From the NCBI GenBank assembly GCA_964459985.1, contig CAYWOS010000021.1, positions 1-38,239 on the forward strand: a DNA stretch of 38,239 nucleotides, written 5' to 3'. Positions 1 to 8,768 of this stretch are shown here, one piece after another (position 1 is the first letter of the stretch; each line of letters begins with the position of its first letter). The stretch comes from CAYWOS01 sp964459985 (lineage in GTDB: Bacteria > Bacillota > Clostridia > Christensenellales > Aristaeellaceae). The notes under the pieces were generated by a model, which did no database searches, had not been told where the DNA came from, and saw only the letters and a list, made by a program, of their open reading frames with translations. Both the position numbers and the translations under genes were made by a program.

Positions 1-57
1 GAACCCCCGGCCCCATGCTCCCAAAGCACGTGCGCTACCGGACTGCGCTACACCCCG
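1..57 (-). tRNA. tRNA-Pro (anticodon UGG), 3' end cut by window edge
   Basis: Read on the minus strand the segment starts CGGGGTGTAGCGCAG, the usual 5' half of a bacterial proline tRNA, followed by a D-arm, an anticodon stem CGTGC/GCATG enclosing the loop TTTGGGA (anticodon TGG), the variable region and the start of the T-arm (GGGGGTTC). The T-arm end and the acceptor 3' strand lie outside the window. A consensus promoter lies just upstream at 95-123. It is read away from pheT and appears to be a separate transcription unit. Confidence 0.93.
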
Positions 58-94
58 AAGGTTTCGCCGCCGTCGTTCACAAGCGACGGTTTGT

Positions 95-123
95 ATTTTA
101 CATGAATCGACCGTCCGTGTCAA
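95..123 (-). promoter_or_regulatory. sigma-A promoter of tRNA-Pro
   Basis: On the minus strand TTGACA (118-123) is followed after 17 bases by TAAAAT (95-100). This is nearly full consensus. The tRNA begins about 30 bases after the predicted transcription start, leaving a short 5' leader for RNase P to remove. Confidence 0.85.
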
Positions 124-130
124 TAGCCTT

Positions 131-434
131 TTGAAGAAAATTATCACTTGATGGAATAACAGGCGGTATCGCTGTCCGCGTCCGGCGCGGCGGCCTCGGA
201 ACGGAGCGCCTCCGTCCGCGCCGCGCGCGATCCATATCCGTTGGTTGCCGCCGCTTGACCGCGTCCGCGCGACAGGCGATCGGTCAGAGGCGCGCGGCGA
301 AAGCGCTGTCGGGGATCGCTCGCTTCCGGGCGTCATTCCGATCGCCCGCCCGATACGGCGCGGCCCGCGAAGGATCGGCTTCGCGGGCTGCTGTCGCCGC
401 CGCTGCGGGCGGATGATCGGACGCAGGGGAGGGG
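131..434. other. Noncoding stretch between pheT and tRNA-Pro promoter
   Basis: About 300 bases with no convincing gene; a 74-codon plus-strand open frame starting at 245 has Arg-rich composition and no ribosome site. It holds a perfect 10-bp inverted repeat, 363-372 with 379-388 (GCCCGCGAAG arm, 6-base loop), 46 bases past the pheT stop. It may act as a 3'-end hairpin for pheST mRNA, but no T-run follows on the minus strand. Confidence 0.5.
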
Positions 435-2828
435 TCAGGAGCGGATTTCAGCGCCGAACGCTTCCCTGACCGATTTGAGCACCTTGTTGATCAGGCGCGC
501 GATGTCCTCTTCGGCCAGCGTGCGGTCGGGCGCGCGGAAGACCAGCGAGAACGCGACTGATTTCTTGTCCGCGCCGATCTGACTGCCCCGGAAGATGTCG
601 AACATGCGGATGTCCTCGAGCAGGCTGCCGCACGACAGGCGCATGACGTTCATAACCTCGCCGACGGGCTGCTTTTCGTCCATTACCAACGCCAGATCGC
701 GCGATACGGCGGGCGTGCGCGCGATGGGCTTGACATAGCCCATCGGCGTCGCCGACGCGAACACGGCGTCAAGATTGATCTCGGCGACGTAGGCGCGCGC
801 GGGGAGATCCATGCGCGCGGCGGCGTCGGGATGCGCTTCGCCGAGCACGGCAAGCGTCGTTTCGCCGTTCACAAGCGCCGCGCGGCGGCCGGGATGCAGA
901 TACGTTTCATCGCAGGGCGCGATCTCACAGGGGACGCCCAGCTCGGCCAGGATCGCCTCGATCAAGCCGCGAAGCGCGTAGAAATCCTCGCCCTTTCCGT
1001 ACAGCCCGAGCGAGAGCATGGGCGTTTCGACGGGCAGGTTTTCCTCCGTGCGCGATTTTCCGTCGAACACGTTGCCGATCTCGTAGAACCGGCCCGCCTC
1101 GACGCCGCCGTTCATGTTGGTCGCAAGCGTTTTGAGCAGACCGCACAGCAGCGTCGTGCGCATGCACGCGGTGTCCTCGCCGAGCGGATTGCGCAATAAC
1201 ACCGGGCGGTTGCGCGCGTCGTCGGCCGGAAGACCCAATTGATCGATCGCTTTTTGCGAGAGGAAGGAGAAGGTTTCGATTTCATAAAAGCCCATGCCCG
1301 AAAGCAGGCCGCGCAGCGCCGCGAAGCGCTTTTGCTTGGCGTTCAGCCCGCCGCGCGTCGTTTCGCCCGTCATCAGCGTGTTGGGAATGCGCTCGTAGCC
1401 GGCGTAGCGCAGCACTTCCTCGCAGATATCGGCTTCCTGCTCGATATCCTGACGGAAGGCGGGCGCTGTGACCGTCATTTGATCGTCGTCGCGGGAAACG
1501 GTAAAGAGCAATTTGCGCAGGATGCTTTCCATTTCCTCGGGCTTGATATCGACGCCCGTGCGCGCGGCGAGGCGGCGGCAGGAAACCGTCAGCGTGACGG
1601 GTTTCTGCGGATTCGGATACAGATCGATCACGCCGCTCACGACGTCGCCGGCGTCCAATTCGTTGACCATCTGACAGGCGCGGTTCAGCGCGTCCATGAC
1701 GGTGGCGGGGGATACGCCGCGCTCGAAACGGCCGCTCGATTCGGTGCGGATGCCCAGCCGCCGCGAGGTCACGCGGATGGCGGTGCGGTCGAACGCCGCG
1801 CACTCGAACAGGATTTCCTTCGTGTTTTCCGTGATCTCGCTTTCCTCGCCGCCCATGATGCCGGCCAGCCCGGTCGGGCGCGTCTCGTCGCAGATCATCA
1901 ATTCGCCTCCGAGCAATTCGTGATCCTTGCCGTCCAGCGTGCGCAGGCTTTCGCCTTTCGCGGCGCGGCGCACGATGATGTGGCGGTCGCGCACTTTGTC
2001 AAGATCGAAGGCGTGCATCGGGTGCCCCGTTTCGAGCATGATGAAGTTGGTGATATCGACGATGTTGTTGATGGCGCGCATCCCGGCGGCGTTCAGGTAC
2101 TGCCGCATCCACATCGGCGAGGGCGCGATGCGCACGTTTTTGACCACGCGCGCGGCGTAGCGCGGGCAGAGCGCGTCGTCGAGCACCGTAACGCGCGCGT
2201 GCTCGGCGATGCCGCCGCCCGCTTCCCGGACGGCGATCGCGGGCAGTTTAAGCGCCGTGCCCATGGCGGCGGCGGTCTCGCGCGCCACGCCCCACACGCA
2301 CAGGCAGTCGGGGCGGTTGGCGAGGATTTCAAACTCGATCACGTGATCGTTGAAGCCGAATATGTCCTTCACGTCGGTCCCGAGCGGATACTCCTCGTTG
2401 AAAATCAACAGCCCCGCTTCGCCGACGGACGGGTAGAGCTCGACGGGCACTTTGAGCTCGGTCGCCGAGCACAGCATCCCGTACGATTCGACGCCGCGGA
2501 GCTTGCCCTTTTTGATCTCGACGCTGCCGGGCAGCTTCGCGCCCACCTTGGCGACGGGCACGAGCAGACCTTCCTTTACGTTGGGCGCGCCGCAAACGAT
2601 CTGAAGCGGTTCGCCCTCGCCCACGTCCACCCTGCACACATGCAGATGATCGCTGTTTTCGTGCGGCGCGCAGGACAGCACCCTGCCCACCACGACGTTT
2701 TGTATGTCGGCGCCCATATCCTCGACGCCCTCGACGCCCGTGCCCGTCATGATCATCCGCGATTCGTACGCGTCGGGCGACACGGGGATATCCGCGTAGG
2801 TTTTGAGCCAATTCATGGATACTTTCAT
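435..2828 (-). CDS. pheT: Phenylalanine--tRNA ligase beta subunit
   Basis: Beta chain of the cytoplasmic (alpha-beta)2 phenylalanyl-tRNA synthetase, 797 residues, the normal length. It starts MKVSMNWLKTY, the family N-terminus, and carries an EMAP/OB-type tRNA-binding domain (about residues 40-150, with CGAPNV), B3/B4 editing domain, B5 domain, and a C-terminal ferredoxin-fold anticodon-binding domain (SRDLALVMDE onward). The start at 2828 is chosen because GGGAGG lies directly upstream; the frame is open farther back to 3047 but that would overlap pheS. It lies 14 bases after the pheS stop, so the two are co-transcribed under the T-box at 3884-4139. Stop codon TGA. Confidence 0.97.
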   Translation of the reverse strand: MKVSMNWLKTYADIPVSPDAYESRMIMTGTGVEGVEDMGADIQNVVVGRVLSCAPHENSDHLHVCRVDVGEGEPLQIVCGAPNVKEGLLVPVAKVGAKLPGSVEIKKGKLRGVESYGMLCSATELKVPVELYPSVGEAGLLIFNEEYPLGTDVKDIFGFNDHVIEFEILANRPDCLCVWGVARETAAAMGTALKLPAIAVREAGGGIAEHARVTVLDDALCPRYAARVVKNVRIAPSPMWMRQYLNAAGMRAINNIVDITNFIMLETGHPMHAFDLDKVRDRHIIVRRAAKGESLRTLDGKDHELLGGELMICDETRPTGLAGIMGGEESEITENTKEILFECAAFDRTAIRVTSRRLGIRTESSGRFERGVSPATVMDALNRACQMVNELDAGDVVSGVIDLYPNPQKPVTLTVSCRRLAARTGVDIKPEEMESILRKLLFTVSRDDDQMTVTAPAFRQDIEQEADICEEVLRYAGYERIPNTLMTGETTRGGLNAKQKRFAALRGLLSGMGFYEIETFSFLSQKAIDQLGLPADDARNRPVLLRNPLGEDTACMRTTLLCGLLKTLATNMNGGVEAGRFYEIGNVFDGKSRTEENLPVETPMLSLGLYGKGEDFYALRGLIEAILAELGVPCEIAPCDETYLHPGRRAALVNGETTLAVLGEAHPDAAARMDLPARAYVAEINLDAVFASATPMGYVKPIARTPAVSRDLALVMDEKQPVGEVMNVMRLSCGSLLEDIRMFDIFRGSQIGADKKSVAFSLVFRAPDRTLAEEDIARLINKVLKSVREAFGAEIRS

Positions 2829-2842
2829 GTTTGTTTCCTCCC

Positions 2843-3871
2843 TTATCGGAACTGGCGCAGGAAGCGCAGATCGCCTTCGTACAGAAGCCGCATGTCCTTG
2901 ATGCCGTAGCGCAGCATGGTGATGCGCTCCAGCCCGATGCCGAACGCGAAGCCCGAGTAGACTGTCGGGTCGATGCCGCAGTTTTCCAGCACCTTGGGAT
3001 TGACCATGCCGCAGCCCAAGACTTCGATCCAGCCCGTGCCCTTGCACATTTTACAGCCCTTGCCGCGGCAGTTGACGCAGGTGAGATCGACCTCGGGGCT
3101 CGGCTCGGTGAAGGGGAAGAAGGAGGGGCGGAAACGCGTGTCGATGTCGTCGCCGTACAGCCGCTTGGCAAAGGCGTCCAGCGTGCCCTTGAGATCGCCC
3201 ATCGTGACGTTTCGATCGACGAACAGGCCTTCGATCTGATGGAACACCGGGCTGTGCGTGGCGTCCACCTCGTCGGCGCGGTACACGCGGCCGGGGCACA
3301 CGATGCGGATGGGCGGCTTGCGCGTGAGCATGACGCGCGCCTGCACCGGGCTGGTATGCGTGCGCAGGACGATGTTGTCGTCCACGTAAAAGGTGTCCTG
3401 CGCGTCGCGCGCGGGATGGTTTTTGGGCAGGTTGAGCAGCTCGAAATTGTAATGATCCAGCTCGATCTCGGGGCCTTCGACCACCTCGAAGCCCAGCCCC
3501 GCGAAGCAGTCGAGCACCTCGGACAGCACGCGCGACATGGGATGCGGCGAGCCGATTGCGGGCAGATCGCGCGGCTCGGTCACGTCGATGGCCTCCGCCT
3601 TCAGTGTTTCCTCCCGCGCCTTTGCCGCGAGCGACGCCTGCTTTTCGTCGAGCAGCGCCGTCATGCTTTCGCGCGCTTCGTTGACGAGCTGCCCGAATTT
3701 CGGGCGCTCCTCGGGCGGCAGTTGTCCCATGCCGCGCAGCAGCGCCGTCAGACTGCCCTTTTTGCCGAGCACCTGAACGCGCAGCGCGTCGAGCGCCTGC
3801 AGCGATTCGGCCCGCGCGAGCGCGCCGGACAGCTCCGTTTCGATGGCTTGCAGCTGATCCCTGATTTCCAT
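2843..3871 (-). CDS. pheS: Phenylalanine--tRNA ligase alpha subunit
   Basis: Catalytic alpha chain of phenylalanyl-tRNA synthetase, 342 residues. It has an N-terminal coiled coil (residues 1-85), then the class II aminoacyl-tRNA synthetase core: motif 2 region with HTSPVQAR and the motif 3 segment GFAFGIGLERITML near the C-terminus. A CxxC...CxxC loop (CVNCRGKGCKMC) sits before the GTGWIEVLG strand, as in many Firmicutes PheS proteins. GGAGG precedes the ATG. First gene of pheST, directly downstream of a T-box leader that senses uncharged tRNA-Phe. Confidence 0.97.
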   Translation of the reverse strand: MEIRDQLQAIETELSGALARAESLQALDALRVQVLGKKGSLTALLRGMGQLPPEERPKFGQLVNEARESMTALLDEKQASLAAKAREETLKAEAIDVTEPRDLPAIGSPHPMSRVLSEVLDCFAGLGFEVVEGPEIELDHYNFELLNLPKNHPARDAQDTFYVDDNIVLRTHTSPVQARVMLTRKPPIRIVCPGRVYRADEVDATHSPVFHQIEGLFVDRNVTMGDLKGTLDAFAKRLYGDDIDTRFRPSFFPFTEPSPEVDLTCVNCRGKGCKMCKGTGWIEVLGCGMVNPKVLENCGIDPTVYSGFAFGIGLERITMLRYGIKDMRLLYEGDLRFLRQFR

Positions 3872-3883
3872 GCGTATCCCTCC

Positions 3884-3917
3884 TTAAAAAGAAACGCCCC
3901 ATGCCAAGCATGGGGCG
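3884..3917 (-). terminator. T-box-controlled terminator before pheS
   Basis: On the minus strand a perfect 10-bp stem (3908-3917 with 3895-3904), a 3-base loop and then TTTCTTTTT (3886-3894). It is the regulated terminator of the T-box leader; the pheS start is 13 bases further on. Confidence 0.93.
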
Positions 3918-4139
3918 AAAATTCGCGGTACCACCCAATCCGGCGCGGCGACGCGGCAAACGCCCGTCGTGACGCCCTTGAACCCTTAACGCGGGGAAAC
4001 GGCAGGGGATAATCGCTTGCGCTTTCCCTCCTGCGGCTCGGGAGCGAACTGTCCGTACGCGGCGGGGGCGGCTTGCAGCCGGTGACCGACCCCTCTCTTG
4101 CGCCGCGGCTGCACGGGCTTTTTTCTCCGTCCATGCCGA
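3884..4139 (-). promoter_or_regulatory. T-box leader, phenylalanine-specific (TTC specifier)
   Basis: Untranslated leader of pheST. The hallmark T-box sequence TGGGTGGTACCGCG lies at 3924-3937 (minus strand) and is followed by a terminator hairpin. Upstream is an AG-rich stem I segment (AGAGAGGGG, about 4092-4100) and a plausible specifier codon TTC at 4046-4048 followed by a purine, matching the Phe product. By the known mechanism, uncharged tRNA-Phe pairs with the specifier and the T-box bulge, favouring the antiterminator and pheST expression. Confidence 0.92.
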
Positions 4140-4145
4140 TGCGCC

Positions 4146-4174
4146 ATTTTATCACGCGATGAAAGGACTGTCAA
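4146..4174 (-). promoter_or_regulatory. sigma-A promoter of the pheST T-box operon
   Basis: TTGACA (4169-4174) and TAAAAT (4146-4151) on the minus strand with 17 bases between them. It sits in the 50-base space after the ftsH stop codon, so pheST has its own start and does not depend on ftsH readthrough. Confidence 0.88.
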
Positions 4175-4189
4175 GCCGACAAATGACGA

Positions 4190-6010
4190 TTATCGGTTCA
4201 AAATCTCCATGAATTCGCGTCCCGTGATCGTCTCGTGCTCGAGCAGATACGCCGCCGATTCGTCCAGCTTGTCCCGATCCTTTACCAGAATCGCCGTCGC
4301 CGTCTCGTGCGCCGCGCGGATAATCTCGTTGACTTCCCGATCAACGCGCGCGGCGGTTTCGCTGCTGCAGGAGAGCGACGTGTCGCCGCCCAGATACTGT
4401 CCCGTCACCGTTTCGAGCGCCACCATGTCGAAATGCCCGCTCATGCCGTAGCGCGTGACCATGGCGCGCGCCAGCCGCGTCGCCTTTTCGATATCGTTGG
4501 ACGCGCCGCTCGTTACGGTATCAAACGCGATTTCCTCCGCCGCGCGGCCGCCCGTCAGCGTGGCGAGCCGGATCATGGCGTCCTCGCGCGAGAGCAGCAC
4601 GCGCTCGTCCTCGTCGATTTGCATGGTGTAGCCCAGCGCGCCCGACGTGCGCGGGATAATGGTGATTTTCGTGACGGGCGCGGCGCTCTTCTGCCGCGCG
4701 GCGACCAGCGCGTGGCCGATCTCGTGGTACGCGATGATGCGTTTCTCGCGCTCCGATATCACGGCGTTCTTGCGCTGCGCGCCCGCGACGACCGTTTCGA
4801 CGCTTTCCTCGAGATCGCTCTGGGCAACCAGTTTGCGTCCCATGCGCACGGCGCGCAGCGCCGCTTCGTTCACGATATTGGCGAGTTCGGCGCCCGACGC
4901 GCCGCTCGTCGCCTTGGCGATAGCGTTCAGATTGACGCCGTCCTCCGTTTTCACGGCGCGGATGTGCACGTTCAGGATGGCTTCGCGTCCTGCGAGATCG
5001 GGCAATTCGACGGGAATGCGCCGGTCGAAGCGCCCCGGGCGGAGCAGCGCCGGATCGAGAATTTCGGGGCGGTTGGTCGCCGCCAGAATGACGACGCCCT
5101 TTTTGCCGTCAAAGCCGTCCATTTCGGCAAGCAGTTGATTGAGCGTCTGTTCGCGCTCGTCGTTGCCGCCGCCGACGCCGGTATCGCGCTTTTTGCCGAT
5201 GGTGTCGATTTCATCGATGAACACGATACAGGGCGCTTTCTCGTTCGCCTGTTTGAACAGATCGCGCACCTTTGCCGCGCCCATGCCCACGAACATTTCG
5301 ACGAACTCGCTGCCCGAGATCGAGAAGAACGGCGCCTTCGCCTCGCCGGCGACGGCTTTCGCCAGCAGCGTTTTGCCCGTGCCCGGCGGGCCGACGAGCA
5401 GCGCGCCCTTGGGCAGCTTCGCGCCGATCTCGGTATACCGCGCGGGATCGTGGAGGAAATCGACGATCTCGCCGAGCGCTTCCTTCGCCTCGTCCTGCCC
5501 GGCGACATCGGCAAAGGTCTTGCCCGTCTGCGCCTCGATATAGATTTTCGCGCCCGACTTGCCCAGCGACAGCGCGTTCGCGCCGCCCGCTCGGCGATTC
5601 ATTAAGGATACCAGCAGCTTGCCGAGCGCCGCGAAAAAGACGAGCGGCAGCACGATGGACACAAGCAGCGAAAGGAGCGGCGACGCCTGCGTGGCAATGA
5701 CCGAGGAAAACTTGACGCCGTGGGCGTACAGCCGCTCGGTCAATGTGTCGTCGCCCGGCCACTGGCCCGTTTTGTAGTAGGATAACACGCCGTTTTCGTC
5801 CTGCGCGGCGAACACGATCTCGCCGTTGTCCAGCGCCGCCTCGGTCACTCTGTCGAGATCGACCATCGAGAGAAACTCGTTGTACGCGACCTCGCCGACC
5901 CGTTTGGACAACAGATCGGGAAACACAAAGATATTGAGCAGCAGCAAAACGAACATCGCCGCGACGATGTAATACATCATGGGTTTTTTCGGCGTTCTCT
6001 GTTCTTTCAC
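4190..6010 (-). CDS. ftsH: ATP-dependent zinc metalloprotease FtsH
   Basis: Membrane-anchored AAA+ protease that degrades misfolded and regulatory proteins, acting as a hexamer at the inner membrane. 606 residues from a GTG start at 6010, preceded by AAAGGAGG; an upstream ATG at 6058 in the same frame lacks a good site. Transmembrane segments at about 12-30 and 110-131 enclose a short external domain. The AAA module has Walker A GPPGTGKT (207-214), Walker B IVFIDEID (262-269) and the second region of homology (ATNRPEILDPALLRPGRFDR). The protease active site is HEIGH (429-433). No tilS or hpt neighbours, which often accompany ftsH in Firmicutes, are present. Confidence 0.97.
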   Translation of the reverse strand: MKEQRTPKKPMMYYIVAAMFVLLLLNIFVFPDLLSKRVGEVAYNEFLSMVDLDRVTEAALDNGEIVFAAQDENGVLSYYKTGQWPGDDTLTERLYAHGVKFSSVIATQASPLLSLLVSIVLPLVFFAALGKLLVSLMNRRAGGANALSLGKSGAKIYIEAQTGKTFADVAGQDEAKEALGEIVDFLHDPARYTEIGAKLPKGALLVGPPGTGKTLLAKAVAGEAKAPFFSISGSEFVEMFVGMGAAKVRDLFKQANEKAPCIVFIDEIDTIGKKRDTGVGGGNDEREQTLNQLLAEMDGFDGKKGVVILAATNRPEILDPALLRPGRFDRRIPVELPDLAGREAILNVHIRAVKTEDGVNLNAIAKATSGASGAELANIVNEAALRAVRMGRKLVAQSDLEESVETVVAGAQRKNAVISEREKRIIAYHEIGHALVAARQKSAAPVTKITIIPRTSGALGYTMQIDEDERVLLSREDAMIRLATLTGGRAAEEIAFDTVTSGASNDIEKATRLARAMVTRYGMSGHFDMVALETVTGQYLGGDTSLSCSSETAARVDREVNEIIRAAHETATAILVKDRDKLDESAAYLLEHETITGREFMEILNR

Positions 6011-6062
6011 GGGCGCGCCTCCTTTCGCGATATATCGCCGTATCGACAAATATCGCATTCGT

Positions 6063-6092
6063 ATTATACGGTATGCGTTCGCGCCGGGTCAA
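6063..6092 (-). promoter_or_regulatory. sigma-A promoter of ftsH
   Basis: Minus-strand TTGACC (6087-6092), 18-base spacer, TATAAT (6063-6068). The transcription start would be about 45-50 bases before the GTG start codon. No CIRCE or CtsR-like operator is evident. Confidence 0.75.
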
Positions 6093-6128
6093 CCGTTGTC
6101 AAGGGGATGACACAATTTACATACCCAT

Positions 6129-6160
6129 AAAAATGGGACGGTCCGCCGTGCGGCGGATCG
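6129..6160 (-). terminator. Terminator of the triple-SH3 gene
   Basis: A 9-bp GC-rich stem (6139-6147 with 6152-6160, one G-U pair, 4-base loop) lies 22 bases past the gene end; on the minus strand it is followed after five bases by TTTTT (6129-6133). The separation from the T-run makes it a less-than-ideal intrinsic terminator. Confidence 0.55.
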
Positions 6161-6182
6161 CCCCGTGAGGTACCCAACGGGA

Positions 6183-6872
6183 TTACTTGAGGAAGTAGGT
6201 GCTGACGTAGCCCTTGACGCCGTTGACTTCAACCATCGACCAGTTGACGCCCTTTTCAAGCACCGTCACTTCGGTGCCGACGGGAAGCTGATCAAGGATC
6301 TTGGTCTTCATGCCCGGATAGAGGCGGAAGTTGACGATCGAGCCGCCGTTGATGTTGACGAGCTTCGCCGTGTAGGGCGTTTCGACGGGCTTGGTGTAAA
6401 CGGGCGCGTTGCTCGATTTGAGGTAGGCGCTGTTCATGTAGCCGGTGTTGTCGCCGATCTGCACGCGGCACCAGTTGGAGCCGGACTTGAGCACGGTGAC
6501 GGCGGTGCCGATGGGGTACGAGGTGATGATGCCGCCGGTGAGCGAAGGCGCGCTGCGCAGGTTCAGCCCGATGCCGGTGTTGGTGCGCACGAAGCGGGTG
6601 TTGGACGAGGCGGTATCGGAGAGATACTTGCTCATCATATAGCCCGTTTTGCCGCCGATCTGCACTTTCGACCAGGTGTCGCCTTCCTCGACGACGTCAA
6701 TCCACGTGCCGGTGGGGTACTGCCCCAGCACCTTGGCGGAGAGCGACGCCGTTTCGCGCAGGTTGAGCCCGCCGCCCTTGACGGTCATGTACTCCGCCAT
6801 GGCGGACATGGGCGCGGCGCACAGCGCGGCAAGCAGCAGGATCGACAGGGTACGCTTGAGTGATTTGGACAT
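6183..6872 (-). CDS. Secreted protein with three bacterial SH3 domains
   Basis: 229 residues. An N-terminal signal peptide (about residues 1-26, hydrophobic core SILLLAALCAAP, likely cleavage after AMA) is followed by three SH3_3-type repeats at roughly 28-86, 92-152 and 168-229, each with the pattern LNLR-x-n-G-(T/S)-V-x-V-L...W-x-(K/R)V-x-(I/V)...GY(M/V). There is no catalytic domain. Bacterial SH3 domains usually bind peptidoglycan or its peptide stems, so a cell-wall-associated role is inferred. The start at 6872 is set by AAAGGAGG upstream and by the signal peptide; the open frame extends to 7211 without support. Monocistronic. Confidence 0.9.
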   Translation of the reverse strand: MSKSLKRTLSILLLAALCAAPMSAMAEYMTVKGGGLNLRETASLSAKVLGQYPTGTWIDVVEEGDTWSKVQIGGKTGYMMSKYLSDTASSNTRFVRTNTGIGLNLRSAPSLTGGIITSYPIGTAVTVLKSGSNWCRVQIGDNTGYMNSAYLKSSNAPVYTKPVETPYTAKLVNINGGSIVNFRLYPGMKTKILDQLPVGTEVTVLEKGVNWSMVEVNGVKGYVSTYFLK

Positions 6873-7155
6873 ATCGGATTCCTCCTTTGTGTATTGCGGC
6901 GATTGCCGTACACTGAAGAAACGAGCGATCCGGCATGAGGATTCCTTCTTGTATATCTCAAATACTGGTAAAAACACGCCTTTACCCTGCTGATATGCCA
7001 TTGTTTGGCAATCCATAAACAGCATATCCGCGCGGTATCCTGATTCTTCCGTTCGCGCCATGGAAAAATTTCTCATGGGTGAATGATTGCATAATGGCAT
7101 GGAATCCATTATAATGATGGACATCGGAACAGATGCGGAACAAGGAGGCGTTTTC
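6873..7155. other. Intergenic region between divergent SH3 and MFS genes
   Basis: 283 bases holding the MFS promoter (7087-7115). I find no clear consensus promoter for the minus-strand SH3 gene. A short inverted repeat TGCCA-5-TGGCA is present at about 6997-7011, of unknown meaning. Confidence 0.5.
7087..7115 (+). promoter_or_regulatory. sigma-A promoter of the MFS gene
   Basis: TTGCAT (7087-7092), 17 bases, TATAAT (7110-7115), about 40 bases before the ATG at 7156, which also has a good AAGGAGG ribosome site. Expression signals are intact although the reading frame is broken. Confidence 0.85.
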
Positions 7156-8709
7156 ATGTCCACGGACAAGCCCGCCCGGCGCTTCACCAAAAAAGAGTGG
7201 AGCTGGATCATGTACGATTGGGCGAATTCGATCTATGCCACCAACATCATGGCGGCGATCTTCCCGACCATCTTCGTGGGCATCGCGGGCGAGGCGGGCG
7301 ACATCGCATAGGGCTACGCCACATCGATCGCCACCTTCCTGATCGCCGTGATGGCGCCTTTCCTCGGCGCGATCGCCGATTTCAAGGGCATGAAGAAAAA
7401 GCTCTTTACGGCGTTCATGCTGATCGGCGTCGTGTTCACGGCGTTCATCGCCGTGACGAACGACTGGCGTTTTATGCTGGTGGGGTACGTCATCTCGCGC
7501 ATCGGCTTCAGCTGTTCGAATTTGTTCTATGATTCCTTCCTCACCGACGTCACCACCAACGATCGCATGGACAAGGTTTCCTCGTGGGGCTACGCGATGG
7601 GGTACATCGGCGGCAGCACCATTCCTTTCATTATTTCGATCGCCATGCTGTTGGTGCTGGGCTATTCCAGCCCGGTGGCGCAGAAGTTCAGCATTCTCAT
7701 CACCAGCGTGTGGTGGATTGTCTTTTCCATTCCGTTCATCCGGAATGTCGAGCAGAAGCACTACATCGAGCGCAGCGCCGAATCGGGCGCGGGCAGGCAA
7801 ATGCTGCGCAATATTCTCAAGACCGCCAAGGAGATCTTCGCCAGCAAGGGACTTTTGCTCTTTGTGATCGCGTACTTCTTCTACATCGACGGCGTTGGCA
7901 CTATCATCAGCATATCGACGGCGTACGGCACGATTCTGGGGCTTGGCTCGGTGGGGATGATTTTGGCGCTGCTGGTGACGCAGATCGTCGCCATGCCGTG
8001 CTCCATCCTGTTCGCCAGACTCTCGCAGAAGATCACGGCGCGCAAAGCGATCATTTTCGCCATCATCGTTTATACCTGCATTTGTCTGGTCGGCTTCTAC
8101 ATGGGCTTCTCGCTCGAACCGCATCAGGACGCTTATGACGCCGCGCTGAAAGCCGAGTTCACCGACGTCGCCGCGACGTTCGCGCCCGAGGACGGGGATC
8201 AGCTCAAGGCGTTTGAAGCGCTGCAAAAAGAATGCGGGGAAGCCTTCCTTGAGAAGGACGCCGCCGGCGGGATCGCCGCCGTCAAGGCGTCGCTGACCGA
8301 TGCGCAGGCGCAGGACGCCGCCGTCACGCAATTGATCGCGCTGGCGGAAACGTTCGCCGCGGAGCAGGCGGCCGTTATGGACAGCTATCGCGGCGCGCGC
8401 TCGCTCTCGACCATCCTGTTCTGGGCGATGGCGACGATGGTCGGCACGGTGCAGGGCGGCATTCAGGCGGTGTCGCGCTCCTATTTCGGCAAGCTCATCC
8501 CCAAGGATCGCTCCAACGAATTCTTCGGGTTCTTCGATATCTTCGGCAAGTTTGCCGCCGTCGTCGGACCGTTCCTGTACGCGCTGATCGGCGGCTGGAC
8601 GGGGCGCTCGAGCTACGGCGTGCTGTGTCTGGTCGTCCTGTTCCTGACGGGGCTTGTCATCCTCGCGAGCGGGAAGAAGCATCTCGACGCGCTGACGAAG
8701 GAAGCGTAA
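7156..8709 (+). pseudogene. UMF1-family MFS transporter with in-frame TAG at codon 52
   Basis: Member of the UMF1/Atg22-like group of the major facilitator superfamily; substrate unknown. The first 51 codons give the family N-terminus (KKEWSWIMYDWANS, residues 12-25), then TAG at 7309-7311, and the same frame resumes at once with GYATSIATF...APFLGAIADFKGMKK, the conserved continuation. Family members usually have Trp before GYA, so TGG to TAG is the simplest explanation. With the stop ignored the product is 517 residues with about 12 membrane segments and a hydrophilic stretch of about 95 residues (about 8101-8388) in the second half. TAG ends three other genes here, so recoding is unlikely. 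Reinitiation at the ATG at 7348 would lose the first helices. Either a recent null allele or a base-call error. Confidence 0.85.
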
Positions 8710-8718
8710 CGGCAAAGC

Positions 8719-8755
8719 AAACGGGCTGCGATTCGCATGGAATCGCAGCCCGTTT
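8719..8755. terminator. Bidirectional terminator between MFS and large SH3 gene
   Basis: A long perfect stem (8719-8734 with 8740-8755, 5-base loop GCATG) between two converging genes. TTTT follows on the plus strand and TTTGCTTTG on the minus strand, so it can serve both. Confidence 0.88.
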
Positions 8756-8768
8756 TGTTGTGGCTCGA

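Noticed and set aside
1239..2909. Plus-strand open frame of 556 codons opposite pheT
   Set aside because: Antisense shadow of pheT; no domain and no start signals.
2829..3047. Upstream extension of pheT by 73 codons
   Set aside because: It would overlap pheS, and the family N-terminus plus GGGAGG fix the start at 2828.
7309..7311. TAG decoded as an amino acid (recoded code or pyrrolysine)
   Set aside because: TAG is the ordinary stop of at least three intact genes in this window (28521, 28961, 37287) and no suppressor context is seen.
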